A stretch of 64,000 nt of DNA from contig NZ_JAMTCK010000010.1 of assembly GCF_024171785.1 (NCBI RefSeq), positions 1 to 64,000 on the forward strand, written 5' to 3'. Position numbers and translations under genes: made by a program. Within the stretch, counting starts at the first letter, position 1, and every line of letters starts with the position of its first letter. A model generated the notes under the pieces. The model did not search any database and was not told where the DNA came from. It was given only the letters and a program-made list of their open reading frames with translations. Source of the stretch: Goodfellowiella coeruleoviolacea. Lineage in GTDB: Bacteria; Actinomycetota; Actinomycetes; Mycobacteriales; Pseudonocardiaceae. Of this stretch, positions 39,426-49,403 are shown in pieces.

Positions 39426-39655
39426 CTACCAGCGCTGAACAGCGGAACTCGCGGGCCTGAACCGACCGGCATTCAGGGGTATTCATTCGGTCGGGTGGCC
39501 CATCTCCGGGTGGATCGAGTGCGCGCAGGCCTGCCGGAAGGCGACAAAACACCAGGTCGAGATGGGTATGCTTGGGTAGCGCGGCGACCTGGGGGCTCAG
39601 TGGTCGGTCGGGTGATCGACGAGTCGCTGGGGCTGAAAGAGTGCCCAGATCGGTC

Positions 39656-39666
39656 CGAAAGTTTCG
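39656..39666. promoter_or_regulatory. Second xylanase-type operator, perfect CGAAAGTTTCG palindrome
   Basis: CGAAAGTTTCG is the exact reverse complement of the published-type CGAAACTTTCG. It is about 340 bp upstream of the xylanase start and not next to any other gene start, so it may act at a distance with the proximal copy or be left over from a lost gene. Confidence 0.5.
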
Positions 39667-40266
39667 AAATCCCGGCCGGGTGTGATCGGCGGCGCGCGAA
39701 CTGACTGGTGTGCGCGGGTACCCGGGTGGTGCCAGGTCCTGGCCGACTGCCGGACCGGGTCAGCCGCGTCGGTGGCGCGGCACCAGCAGGCCGACCGCCG
39801 CGATGCTCAGGCGGGGGCCGGCCGCGGTGGGCGGCGTGGGTCCGAGAAGGATACTGCGATGGGCGCTGTCGGCGCGTCGGCCTGGGGCAGCCGGCCGACC
39901 CTGGTCGGGCACAAGGCGGACCCGGCCAGGACCAGGGGCCGCATGCCGGTGCGGGGTAGTTGGCAGCGGCATCATCGGCTGGGCGGCGAACCGCGCGTCC
40001 ACGATGGTGAAGGCGGTGGGCGGGAGCACGCCCACCGCGTTCGGCCCGACGGCTGGCACGGACGTGTCCGGCCGTGGTCGGCGCGACCCGGGATCACTCG
40101 CCGCAGGGACGGTCGCGCACGTCTGCTGACTGCTGGCTGTGCTGGCTCGAAGCGATCACTTGCATCGCGCGCCAAGAGGGCCGACGTCGCCCTGGCCGGA
40201 GCGCCGGACAGCGGCGGCGCCGGCCGGTCGGCAGCGACCGGTTGGCGCTGTTTCGGAGTCGGGGTG

Positions 40267-41250
40267 TCAGGAGACGCGGGTCGCCAGGTAGTGCCGGTAG
40301 GACCGGATCGGCGCCTTGTCCAAACTGGACAGACCGCCGATCTTGCGGGCGAACTTCGCCACCGCCGAGGTGCTGGCGTCGCCGGTGAACAGCGCGCCGA
40401 ACGCCGCCGTCCAGCAGGGCTCGCCGATGATCCGATGCAGCAGCGGTGCCTTCTGCTTCGCGAACGTTTCCCGGAGGTGGCTTCCCGGCGCCATCCGCTG
40501 CCGGACCGCCTTGCTGACCTGTGGCGAGATGTCGGTCTCGGACAGCCATTCCAGCTGGGTGTTGGTGGACTTCGCCTGGTTGAAGTTCACCGTGTGCAGG
40601 TCGTTGAACAGGTCGACCATGGAGAAGTGGCCGCCCGGCTTGAGCACTCGCGCCACCTCGGCGAGGAACCTGTCCAGGTGCGGGTAGTTGTGGCAGCTCT
40701 CCAGATTGATCACCACGTCGAAGGAGCCGTCGTCGAACGGAATGTCCTCGGCGTCACCGACCGTGTAGGAAAGCGTTTTCCCGCGGGCGTGCCGCGCGTT
40801 CGCCCGGGCGACCGCGGTCTTGGAGAGGTCCACCCCGCGCAGTTCCGCCCCGTCGAGCACCCTGGAGAGGAAGTTGAGCCCGCCACCGATGCCGCTGCCC
40901 ACTTCGAGCACCCGCTTCCCCCGGTAGTCCGAAAGCTTCCGGGGAACCTGGCGCAGGGTGTAGTAGTACAGCTGCTCGCAGAGGCCGTCGCTGCCGAAAC
41001 GGTTGTAGCCGGGGATGATCTCCTCGATCTCCTGGTGCAGCTTGGGGTCGTCGTACCCCCAGTTCCACATCTGGACCAGGTCCCAGCTGGTGGCGAGCAT
41101 GTTGTACACGGTGGAGACCACCCGTTTGGCCTCGGTGGCCTCCTGGCTGCTGTGGCCGGCACCGGTGTCCGCGACGATCAACCGGTCGATCACCTCGGAC
41201 ATCCGGCTCACGTCCTGCAGACGGTCAGCAGGTGGCTTTGTCTGGACCAC
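40267..41250 (-). CDS. SAM-dependent methyltransferase (phthiotriol-methyltransferase/UbiE-like)
   Basis: The protein has 327 aa. GTG 41250 is chosen because AAGGGAG lies 7 nt upstream; the ATG at 41322 has no such site. The class I fold has VLEVGSGIGGG (about residue 115), GVDLS, GDAEDIPFDDGSFDVV and the post-motif VARVLKPGGHFSMVD. The N-terminal part (YNMLATSWDLVQMWNWGYDD) and the LESCHNYPH segment recall mycobacterial phthiotriol-type and similar polyketide O-/C-methyltransferases. It is downstream of the LAL regulator on the same strand, 222 bp away, at the edge of the right polyketide locus, so it probably methylates that product. Confidence 0.88.
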   Translation of the reverse strand: MVQTKPPADRLQDVSRMSEVIDRLIVADTGAGHSSQEATEAKRVVSTVYNMLATSWDLVQMWNWGYDDPKLHQEIEEIIPGYNRFGSDGLCEQLYYYTLRQVPRKLSDYRGKRVLEVGSGIGGGLNFLSRVLDGAELRGVDLSKTAVARANARHARGKTLSYTVGDAEDIPFDDGSFDVVINLESCHNYPHLDRFLAEVARVLKPGGHFSMVDLFNDLHTVNFNQAKSTNTQLEWLSETDISPQVSKAVRQRMAPGSHLRETFAKQKAPLLHRIIGEPCWTAAFGALFTGDASTSAVAKFARKIGGLSSLDKAPIRSYRHYLATRVS

Positions 41251-41472
41251 GACCGTTCTCCCTTGGTCGTCGGGGAATTGGGCGCGAAATACCGGGAAAG
41301 ACCTCCCGGTGCCCTTATGCATTCACCGTAGCATACGAATCGGACCTGGTGTGGAATTTTTCCGGATTGCCGGCGGGATGCGGTCGTGCTGTTTTTTTGT
41401 TTCGCTCGGCGCGGCCGATTTCCCTTTGCGCCGTCCGGGTGAGTTCGGGTGGTGGGTCGAGGGGGAACGGCG

Positions 41473-44211
41473 TCAGGAGGCGCGCTGGTCCGGCACGGAG
41501 GCGCCCGCCTCGGCCCGGAGCATGCCGATGAGGTCGGTGCGCCGGCTGACGTTGAACTTCCGGAATATCTTGGTGAGGTGCTGCTCCACGGTGCTCGTGG
41601 ACAGGTAGAGCCGCTGGCCGATCTCGCGGTTGGTGAGCCCCTTCACCGCGAGCCGGGCCACCCGGCCCTCGGCGTCGGTGAGTTCCGGGTAGTGGTCGTT
41701 CTCGCCGAGCATGTCGGCCACGTCGAACCGCTCGCCACCCAGCAGCAGCTCGCGGGTTTCCCCTTCGCACTCGCAGGACCGGGCCACCTCCATGGCCCGG
41801 CGGGCCACCGTGCGCGAGCGCTTGGAGTCGCCGCGCGCGTAGTGCTCGTTGCTCAGCTGGGCCAGCGCCAGCGCGAACTCGCGGTGGTGCCCGGAGTTCT
41901 CCAGCACGCCCACGGCGCGCTGCAGCAGGGGCAGACGCTGGTCGGCCTCGCCGAGGCGGCCGAGCAGCCGCAGCGCGACGGCCCCGAGGTACGCCGACCG
42001 GCCGGCGGCCTGCTTGACCTGGTCCTCCAGGGCGGACCGGGCGTCGTCGGGCCGGCCCAGTGCGGCGTAGGCCTCGCCGAGCCCGATCCGCCACGGTGCC
42101 AGGGCGGACAGCTCGATGCCCCAGTCGGCCAGGACCTTGCCGCAGCGGCGGAAGTCGTCGATGGCCGCGTACGGGCGGTCGCTCGCGAGTGCGTGCCGAC
42201 CCCGGGCGTACAGGTAGGGCAGGCCGAAGGTGGAGCCGAGCAGGTCGGGCGGGAGCGGTTGGCGCAGCAGTTCCTCGGCCTCGTCGAGCGCCCCGGTCTG
42301 GACGTGGGCGGCGATCAGCGTGCCGAGCGGGTAGCCGATGGCCACCCCCCAGCTCGCCCGCGACATCAGCTCCAGCGCCGCGTCCGCCTCGCTCGCCGCC
42401 ACCGATGCCCGGCCGCGGCGCAGCGCCACGTCGGCGCTCACCGCGGTCACCACCGCGGTGAGGGTGACCAGACCGCGTCCGTGGAAGTCGGTGACCAGCC
42501 GCTCGCACCAGCTCTCGGCCCGGTCCAGCTCGTTGACCAGCACGAGGGTGAGCAGGGCGGCCAGGACCGTCTCGACCGGCGGGTCGGTGCGCTCACAGCT
42601 CTGCAGGACGGCGTCCGCCCCCGCGGCCACGTGCGCCACCCGCTCCTGCCGGATCACGCAGATCAGCGTGGCGAGCGCGCGGATGCCCGGGTCGCTGTTG
42701 CGCCGGTCGAGCGTGCGGTCGGTCGGCGAGCCGGCGAGCGCCGCCGGGTTGAGGAACTCCAGCCAGGTGTGCGCGGCCTGGGTGCTGCTGCTGATCGCCG
42801 AACGGGGCGCACCGCCCAGGTCGGACCGGGTGATTTCGAGGACCTGGTCGAAGTGGCCGGCCCAGAGCAGGCTGCTCAGCAGCGATTCGACGCCCCGCTC
42901 GTCGAGCTGGCCCGCGCGCAGCGCGGCCCGCAGGTCGGGCAGGTGGCTGGTGACGGCTGAGGGCGCAATGCGCCACTTGGCGCGGACGAGGGTGACCAGG
43001 GCCGAGGCCCGCGCGCCGGGCTCCAGGTCGGCGCGCAGTGCGAAGTCGGCGTTGTCCACGGCGACGGTCAACCGGCCGGAGCGCAGCGCCTCGTCGGCCG
43101 CGTCGACCATGACCTCGGCCGCCCACGCCGTGCCCAGCTCGCCCGAGAGCAGCACGTGCCGGGCGATCGCCGTGGCGGCGGCGCCCTCCGCGTAGAGCAG
43201 CTCGGCCACCCGCCAGTTGAGCAGCGCGCGCTCGGCGGCCGGGGTGGCCTCGATCAGGGCGGCGCGGGCCTCGGGATGCCGGAACCGGCCGGCGGCGTCG
43301 AGCAGGCCCATGCTGGTCAGCTCGACGACGCAGCGCCTGATCTCCTCGGTGTCGAGCCGCAGCAGGCGTTTGAGCAGGCGCTGCGGGGAGACGCGGTCGA
43401 GCACGGCCAGACAGCGGGCCACCGCGAGCAGGGCCTCGTCACCGCGGTGCACGCAGGCCGACACGGCGGACTTGAACAGGGCGTCGGCGGGCACGAGCGC
43501 GGACTCGGGGGCCGGCTCACCGCCGTTGGCGGTGCCTCGGTACTCGCCGTCCGCGATGAGCGCGCCCAGCAGCAGCGGATTGCCGCCGCTGGCGTGGTGG
43601 TAGGCCGCGGCGCGGGCCGAGTTGGCCGGCACGTCGAGCAGTTCGGCCACGGCCGCGTTGCTCAGCAGCCCGAGCCGCAGCCGCCGGCAGGGGAGGTAGC
43701 GGTGCAGTTCGGCGTCGAAGGAGGGGATGGTGGCCCAGGCCGAGTCGCTGGCCAGGAGCAGCACCAGCACGTGCCGGCTGCCGAGGCGGCGCTGCAGGTG
43801 CAGCAGGATGCCTCGGGACTTCGGGTCGGTGTGCTCGATGTTGTCGATGCAGAGCAGGGTGGGCTGCTCGCCGATGCGGTCGAGCAGCTCCGAACAGATC
43901 CGCTCGGCCGGTCGCGCCCCGCGTTCCGGGCCGGCCTCGTGCAGGTACGCCTCCAGTTCCTGTTCGATGCCCGCGCTCTGCCACAGCTGCCGGGCCACGC
44001 CGTAGGCCACGCTGGTCTCGGCCGGCGACCCAGCCGCGGTCAGCACGAGGGCGCCGGAGCCGGAAACGACGGAAGCGACCTCTCGCATGAGCCGGGTCCG
44101 CCCCGAACCCGCCGCGCCGGACACAACGACGATCTCACTGCCCGACGTTCGGCATCGGTCGAAGGCGGCAGTGATGGCCGCCAACTCTTCCGCACGTTCC
44201 ACGAATCGCAC
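41473..44211 (-). CDS. LAL-family LuxR transcriptional activator
   Basis: The protein has 912 aa. GTG 44211 is preferred (GAGGGGAG 6 nt upstream, protein begins VRFVERAEEL as these regulators do). The ATPase domain has a Walker A GAAGSGRT (residues 32-39) in which the usual Lys is Arg38, and Walker B LLCIDNIEH. A long helical, TPR-like middle (about 350-800) follows. The C-terminal LuxR HTH (about 848-905) reads ELTDAEGRVARLAVKGLTNR, then EIGQRLYLSTSTVEQHL. LALs are pathway activators of polyketide clusters; its place between the PKS genes and the methyltransferase marks it as the local one. The Arg may reduce or alter ATP hydrolysis. Confidence 0.93.
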   Translation of the reverse strand: MRFVERAEELAAITAAFDRCRTSGSEIVVVSGAAGSGRTRLMREVASVVSGSGALVLTAAGSPAETSVAYGVARQLWQSAGIEQELEAYLHEAGPERGARPAERICSELLDRIGEQPTLLCIDNIEHTDPKSRGILLHLQRRLGSRHVLVLLLASDSAWATIPSFDAELHRYLPCRRLRLGLLSNAAVAELLDVPANSARAAAYHHASGGNPLLLGALIADGEYRGTANGGEPAPESALVPADALFKSAVSACVHRGDEALLAVARCLAVLDRVSPQRLLKRLLRLDTEEIRRCVVELTSMGLLDAAGRFRHPEARAALIEATPAAERALLNWRVAELLYAEGAAATAIARHVLLSGELGTAWAAEVMVDAADEALRSGRLTVAVDNADFALRADLEPGARASALVTLVRAKWRIAPSAVTSHLPDLRAALRAGQLDERGVESLLSSLLWAGHFDQVLEITRSDLGGAPRSAISSSTQAAHTWLEFLNPAALAGSPTDRTLDRRNSDPGIRALATLICVIRQERVAHVAAGADAVLQSCERTDPPVETVLAALLTLVLVNELDRAESWCERLVTDFHGRGLVTLTAVVTAVSADVALRRGRASVAASEADAALELMSRASWGVAIGYPLGTLIAAHVQTGALDEAEELLRQPLPPDLLGSTFGLPYLYARGRHALASDRPYAAIDDFRRCGKVLADWGIELSALAPWRIGLGEAYAALGRPDDARSALEDQVKQAAGRSAYLGAVALRLLGRLGEADQRLPLLQRAVGVLENSGHHREFALALAQLSNEHYARGDSKRSRTVARRAMEVARSCECEGETRELLLGGERFDVADMLGENDHYPELTDAEGRVARLAVKGLTNREIGQRLYLSTSTVEQHLTKIFRKFNVSRRTDLIGMLRAEAGASVPDQRAS

Positions 44212-44334
44212 CGACAACTCCCCTCGCGATCTGGGATGTCTGGCGCCATACGGTTGGGCTGCGATGGCCAACGTAGCGCGCCGAACCTGGAAAAAAATTA
44301 TCAGAAAGAGCGCGTGCTGAGCCGGCCGTCATCC

Positions 44335-44356
44335 CGGGGTGCCTCTTTGTACCCCG
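44335..44356. promoter_or_regulatory. CGGGGT-N10-ACCCCG inverted repeat in the LAL upstream region
   Basis: Perfect 6-bp arms at 44335-44340 and 44351-44356, in the 248-bp gap between the PKS stop and the LAL start. It is either an operator with ACCCC half-sites (possible autoregulation) or a weak transcript hairpin after the PKS. A second small hairpin, ACTGG-TTTAT-CCAGT, lies at 44418-44432, just past the PKS stop. Confidence 0.4.
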
Positions 44357-44459
44357 CGATCTGCCACGAAATGACATTCTTCAATGTGGTGGTGAAAATT
44401 CCCCGTTCGTGCGATTGACTGGTTTATCCAGTGGTTATCGGTATGCGTGTGTTGCTCGG

Positions 44460-47400
44460 TCAGGACTTCATTGCCAGGCGGATCAGGTCGGCCGCGGTCA
44501 TCGTGGCGATGTCGGTGCCGCCGTCCGGGGACTCCGCCGGCTCCGCCGGGGTGTCCTCGGCGGGGCCGCTGAGGGCGAGCAACCGGTCGAGCAGGCCCGC
44601 CTCGCGCAGCCGCTCCAGCGGGATCTCCGCCAGCGCCGCCCGCACGGCGGTTTCCTCGTCCTTGTCGCCCTCGCCCGCCGGCACCAGCGATTCGAGCAGG
44701 AAACCCGTCACGGCTTCCGCGGTGGGGTAGTCGAAGACCAGCGTCGAGGGCAGTCGCAGCCCGGTCGCCGCCTGCAGCCCGTTGCGCAACTCGACCGCGG
44801 TCACCGAGGTGAGCCCGAGTTCCTGGAACGACCGCTCGCCGCTCACCTGCTCGGCCCGCGCGAAGCCCAGCACGGCCGCGACCCGCGCGCGCACGATGTC
44901 GAGCACGTGGTCGTGGCGCGCCCGCGGCGTCATCGCGGCCAGCCGGGCGGCGAGCGCGTCGCTGTCCTGCCTGACCTCGGCCGCGCCGGGCGGCTCCGCG
45001 CGCAGCAGGCCACGCAGCAGCGGTGGAACCGGGCCCGCCGGACGGCGCAGCCGGGCACCGAACAGCACCGCGTTCGGCGTGCGCACCGCGTGCCCGGCCA
45101 GGGCCTGGATCTCCGCCTCGGTCAACCCGTCCGCATCCCACGACAGGGCGGTGGCGGGCAGTCCGTCCGCGACGCGCCGCCGCGCCACGGCCGCGCCGTA
45201 GTCCGACGCCGACAGCAGGACGAGCACGCCCGAGGCGGCCAGCCGGCTCGCGGCCCGCACGCGGGCGGGGTCACCGGCCCAGCAGACCACGCCGGCCGGT
45301 TCCAGCTCCGGCACGTCGTCGCAGACCAGTACGCGCGTGTCGGCCAGCGCGTCGGCCACGGCCGCGGCGATCTCCGGCGGCGCACCGAGGACGACCACCG
45401 TCGCACCCGGTTCGAAACCGGTCCCCGGTTCGGCGTCGGCGTGGGCGCGGCGCAGCCGGCGCGCGTACGCCTGTCCCGACCGCACCGCCACCTCGGTCTC
45501 CTCGCCGGTGTCCGGCACGCGGTGGGGGTCGTGTTCGTCGCAGTCGACGAGCACGACCCCGTCTCCGCGCAGCAGTCCGGCGACGTGGGCCTGAACGGGG
45601 TCGACCCGGTCCTGCGGGGTCACCGCGACCGCGCCGAGGGTGACCACCACGAGCGGGTGCTCCGGTGACCGCGACGCCAGCAGCTGCCGCGCCCACTCCT
45701 CGGCCGCGGTCACGTCGTCGCCGAAGTCCGGTGCCACGACGAACGACGGCGCCGCGTCGGGGAGGTCGAGCGGCGTCCACGTCGTCTCGAAGAGCAGTTC
45801 GGCCGTGCCCGCGGCGGCCAGGGCCTGCGCCGAGACCGGCCGCACGACCAGGGACGCCACCTCGAAGACCGGCGTGCCCGCCGAGTCGGTGGCCGACACC
45901 CGCACCGAGCCGCCGTCGCGCCCGCCGAGCCGCACGCGCAGCGTGTCCCCGGGCGCGCCGCCGCAGCGGACGCCGGTGAACGTGAACGGCATGGCGATGT
46001 CCGGCCCGTCCGCGGTCAGCGCGAGTCCCTGCAGTGCCGCGTCGAGCAGCACGGGGTGGATCAGGTGACCGGCCGCGGCGTCGGCGGCCAGGTGCACCTC
46101 GGTGAGCACGTCATCCCCGTCGCGCCACGCCCGGCGCAGGCCGCGGAACGCCGGACCGTAGCTCGCGCCGCTCGCCCCGAGGCGGTCGTAGAACCCGTCC
46201 ACCTCAACGGGTTGCGCCTGCGCCGGCGGCCACGGCCCGGCCGGGGGCCCGGCCAGCTCGCCGCCCGCTCCCAGCACACCGGTGGCGTGGCAGGTCCACG
46301 GTCGGTCGACGCCGTCGTCGAGGCGGGAGAAGATCGACACCGGGCGCTCGCCCGCCGCGTCCGCGGCGCCGGCGGCGACCTGCAGGCGGACCGCCGCGCC
46401 CGGCGGGAGCGCCAGCGGTGTCCGCAGGACCAGCTCGCGGACCTCGTCGGTGCCCGCCCGGCGGCCGATCCAGCCGGCCAGGTCGAGCAGTGCGGTCGCC
46501 GGCACCACGGCCTGACCGAACACCACGTGCTGACCAAGCCAGGCCGGCGCGTCCGCCGAGATCCGGCCGGTGGCCAGCAGGCCGCCGCCCTCGGCGGTCT
46601 CCACCACGGCGCCGAGCAGCGGGTGCGCGGCCGGTTCGAGCCCGGCCGCCCGCGGGTCACCGGTCCGCCTCGGCAGTTCGAGCCAGTACCGGCGGCGCTG
46701 GAACGCGTAGGTGGGCAGCGGCACCTGGTGCCCGTCCCCGACCAGCTCGGCCACGGTCACCGGCAACCCGGCCACGTAGGCCTCGGACAGGGACCGGAGC
46801 ACCCGCGCCGGCCCACCCTCGTCCCGGCGCAGCGTGCCGATCGCGACCAGTTCGCGCGCGACCGAGGGATCCTCGGCGGCGTCGGCGTTCTCGCTGATCG
46901 CCATGGTGAGCACCGGATGCGGCGAGACCTCGACGAAGGCGCGGTACCCGTCGGCGAGCAGCGCGGCGGCGGCCTCCTGGAAGCGCACCGGCTCGCGCAG
47001 GTTCCGGTACCAGTAGTCGGCGTCCAGGCCGGTCGGCGGGACCCGGCCGCCGGTCACCGTGGAGTAGAAGGCCACCTCGGCCTCGCGGGGTTTGACCGGG
47101 GCCAGCTCCCGCGCCAGCGTGTCGGCGAGCACCTCGACGTGGCCGGAGTGCGAGGCGTAGTCCACGGCGATCCGGCGCGCGCGGACGCCGTGCGCGGCGC
47201 AGTGGTCGAGCAACTCGTCGGCCGCGTCGGCATCCCCCGAGACCACCGACGACAGCGGGCTGTTGCGCCCGGCCACACCCAGCCGCCCGGCCCAGGGGCG
47301 CAGCAGCTCGTCGAGGGCGGCACCGGCGAGCGGCACCGCGATCATGGCGCCCCGACCGGAGAGCCGCGCGGCGACCAGGCGCGAGCGCACCGCGACGACG

Positions 47401-49403
47401 AGCGCGCCGTCGGCCAGCGAGAGGGCGCCGGCCACGCAGGCCGCCGCCACCTCGCCCTGGGAGTGCCCGACCACCGCGGCCGGCTCGACGCCGTGGGAAC
47501 GCCACAGCGCGGCCAGGGACACCATCACCGCCCACAGCGCGGGCTGCACCACGTCCACGCGCTCCAGCAGCGGGTCACCCTCGGGCCGGCCCAGCACGTC
47601 GGGCAGTGACCAGTCGACGAGCGGGGAGAGGACCCGGTCGCACTCGGCGAGCGCCTCGGCGAACACCGGCGACCAGCTCGCCAGCTCGGCGCCCATGCCG
47701 GCCCACTGCGAGCCCTGCCCGCCGAAGACGAAGACGGGCCGCCCGTCGCGGGCGCGCCCGCGCACCACGAGCGCGTCGGCGCCGTCGTCGGCGAGCACAC
47801 CCAGCCCGTGCTTCAGGCCAGCGCGGTCGGCGGCCAGCACCACGCCGCGCTCCTCGAACGCGGCCCGGTGCCTGACCAGCGAGTGGGCCAGGTCCGTCAC
47901 GCCCAACTCCGGCCGCTGGTCCACATAGGACAGCAGTCGGGCGGCCTGGGCGCGCAGCGCCGGCCCGCTGCGGGCGGAGAGCACCACGGGAATCGGCCCG
48001 TCGGGATCCGGTGCAGCGGCTTCCTCGGCAGCGGGTGCCTCCTGGAGGATGGCGTGCGCGTTGGTGCCGCTCACCCCGAACGAGGAGACGGCCGCGCGGC
48101 GGGGGCGGCCGGTGTCCGGCCACGGCTGCGTCGCCGTGGCCAGCGAGACCGCGCCGCCGGTCCAGTCCACGTGCGAGCTGGGCACCTCGGCGTGCAGGGT
48201 CATCGGCACGGTGCCGTGGCGCAGCGCCTGCACCACCTTGATGACGCCGGCCACGCCCGCGGCGTACTGGGTGTGGCCGATGTTGGACTTGATCGAGCCG
48301 AGCAGCAGGGGAGCCGCGCGGTCCTGGCCGTAGGTGGCGAGCAGGGCGCGCGCCTCGATCGGGTCGCCCAGCGTGGTGCCGGTGCCGTGCCCCTCGACCA
48401 GGTCCACGTCCGAGCCGGCCAGCCCGCTCTCGGCGAGCACCTGCCGGATGAGCCGGCGCTGCGCGGCTCCGTTCGGCGCGGTGAGCCCGTTGGAGGCGCC
48501 GTCCTGGTTGACCCCGCTGGCGAGCAGGGTGGCGAGCACGGGGTGGCCGTTGGCGCGGGCGTCGGAGAGCCGTTCCAGCACGACGACCCCGGCGCCCTCG
48601 CCCCAGCCGGTGCCGTCGGCCGAGTCGCCGAACGCCTTGCACCGGCCGTCGCGGGCCAGACCGCCCTGCCGGGAGAACTCGGTGTACGCGCCCGGCATCG
48701 CCATCACCGTCACGCCGCCGGCCAGCGCCAACGCCGACTCGTCGCGGCGCAGCGACTGCACGGCCAGGTGGATGGCGACCAGCGAGGACGAGCACGCCGT
48801 GTCGACCGTGAGCGCCGGGCCCTCCAGGCCCAGGACGTAGGCGAGCCGCCCGGACAGCACGCTGGCCGAGGTCCCGGTGAGCAGGTGGCCGTCCTCGGCG
48901 TGCTCGGATGCCGCCAGCAGCCCGGCGAACTCCTGCGAGGTGCCGCCGAAGAAGACGCCGGTGCGGCTGCCCCGCAGCGTGAACGGGTCGATGCCGGCCC
49001 GCTCCAGCGACTCCCAGGACAGCTCCAGCAGCAGCCGCTGCTGGGGGTCGGAGGCCATGGCCTCGCGCGGCGAGATCCCGAAGAACTCCGCGTCGAAGTC
49101 GCCGGGGCCGTCGATGAACCCGCCCTCCAGCGGGGTCGCCCGCTCGCCGTCCGCGGCGCCGTAGAGGCCGGCCGCCTCCCAACCCCGGTCGGCGGGGAAC
49201 GCGCCCACCCCGTCGACGCCGTCGCGCACCAGCCGCCACAGGTCCTCGGGGTCGTGGACGCCACCGGGGAAGCGGCACGCCATCCCGACGATCGCGATCG
49301 GCTCGGTGGCCCGGCGGCGGGTCTCGGTGAGCTGTTGCTGGAATCGCTGCGCGTCGGCGACCGCCCGGCGCAGGTAGTCGCGAAGCTTGTCGTCCTCGGC
49401 CAT
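44460..49403 (-). CDS. Type I polyketide synthase, single module KS-AT(methylmalonyl)-DH-(dead KR)-ACP
   Basis: The protein has 1647 aa; its ATG shares one base with the previous PKS stop (TGATG). N-terminal docking coil (1-33), KS with DTACSSS (Cys about 203), [11 protein letters not shown] and NIGHTQ. AT with GHSQGE (about 646) and YASH (about 750), both methylmalonyl marks. DH with [10 protein letters not shown] and [10 protein letters not shown] looks active. The KR region is shrunken and lacks the Rossmann glycines, the LDD and the normal Ser/Tyr site. The ACP has GLTSV rather than GxDSL (Ser about 1530). The C-terminal docking tail ([16 protein letters not shown], then LLDRLLALS) shows the chain moves on to a further PKS not in the window. 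Expected unit: alpha-methyl beta-ketone, with the DH idle. Confidence 0.95.
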   Translation of the reverse strand: MAEDDKLRDYLRRAVADAQRFQQQLTETRRRATEPIAIVGMACRFPGGVHDPEDLWRLVRDGVDGVGAFPADRGWEAAGLYGAADGERATPLEGGFIDGPGDFDAEFFGISPREAMASDPQQRLLLELSWESLERAGIDPFTLRGSRTGVFFGGTSQEFAGLLAASEHAEDGHLLTGTSASVLSGRLAYVLGLEGPALTVDTACSSSLVAIHLAVQSLRRDESALALAGGVTVMAMPGAYTEFSRQGGLARDGRCKAFGDSADGTGWGEGAGVVVLERLSDARANGHPVLATLLASGVNQDGASNGLTAPNGAAQRRLIRQVLAESGLAGSDVDLVEGHGTGTTLGDPIEARALLATYGQDRAAPLLLGSIKSNIGHTQYAAGVAGVIKVVQALRHGTVPMTLHAEVPSSHVDWTGGAVSLATATQPWPDTGRPRRAAVSSFGVSGTNAHAILQEAPAAEEAAAPDPDGPIPVVLSARSGPALRAQAARLLSYVDQRPELGVTDLAHSLVRHRAAFEERGVVLAADRAGLKHGLGVLADDGADALVVRGRARDGRPVFVFGGQGSQWAGMGAELASWSPVFAEALAECDRVLSPLVDWSLPDVLGRPEGDPLLERVDVVQPALWAVMVSLAALWRSHGVEPAAVVGHSQGEVAAACVAGALSLADGALVVAVRSRLVAARLSGRGAMIAVPLAGAALDELLRPWAGRLGVAGRNSPLSSVVSGDADAADELLDHCAAHGVRARRIAVDYASHSGHVEVLADTLARELAPVKPREAEVAFYSTVTGGRVPPTGLDADYWYRNLREPVRFQEAAAALLADGYRAFVEVSPHPVLTMAISENADAAEDPSVARELVAIGTLRRDEGGPARVLRSLSEAYVAGLPVTVAELVGDGHQVPLPTYAFQRRRYWLELPRRTGDPRAAGLEPAAHPLLGAVVETAEGGGLLATGRISADAPAWLGQHVVFGQAVVPATALLDLAGWIGRRAGTDEVRELVLRTPLALPPGAAVRLQVAAGAADAAGERPVSIFSRLDDGVDRPWTCHATGVLGAGGELAGPPAGPWPPAQAQPVEVDGFYDRLGASGASYGPAFRGLRRAWRDGDDVLTEVHLAADAAAGHLIHPVLLDAALQGLALTADGPDIAMPFTFTGVRCGGAPGDTLRVRLGGRDGGSVRVSATDSAGTPVFEVASLVVRPVSAQALAAAGTAELLFETTWTPLDLPDAAPSFVVAPDFGDDVTAAEEWARQLLASRSPEHPLVVVTLGAVAVTPQDRVDPVQAHVAGLLRGDGVVLVDCDEHDPHRVPDTGEETEVAVRSGQAYARRLRRAHADAEPGTGFEPGATVVVLGAPPEIAAAVADALADTRVLVCDDVPELEPAGVVCWAGDPARVRAASRLAASGVLVLLSASDYGAAVARRRVADGLPATALSWDADGLTEAEIQALAGHAVRTPNAVLFGARLRRPAGPVPPLLRGLLRAEPPGAAEVRQDSDALAARLAAMTPRARHDHVLDIVRARVAAVLGFARAEQVSGERSFQELGLTSVTAVELRNGLQAATGLRLPSTLVFDYPTAEAVTGFLLESLVPAGEGDKDEETAVRAALAEIPLERLREAGLLDRLLALSGPAEDTPAEPAESPDGGTDIATMTAADLIRLAMKS

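Noticed and set aside
39682-41331. A 549-codon plus-strand frame opposite the methyltransferase
   Set aside because: It only arises from third-position GC bias; the minus strand encodes a recognisable methyltransferase with its own ribosome site.
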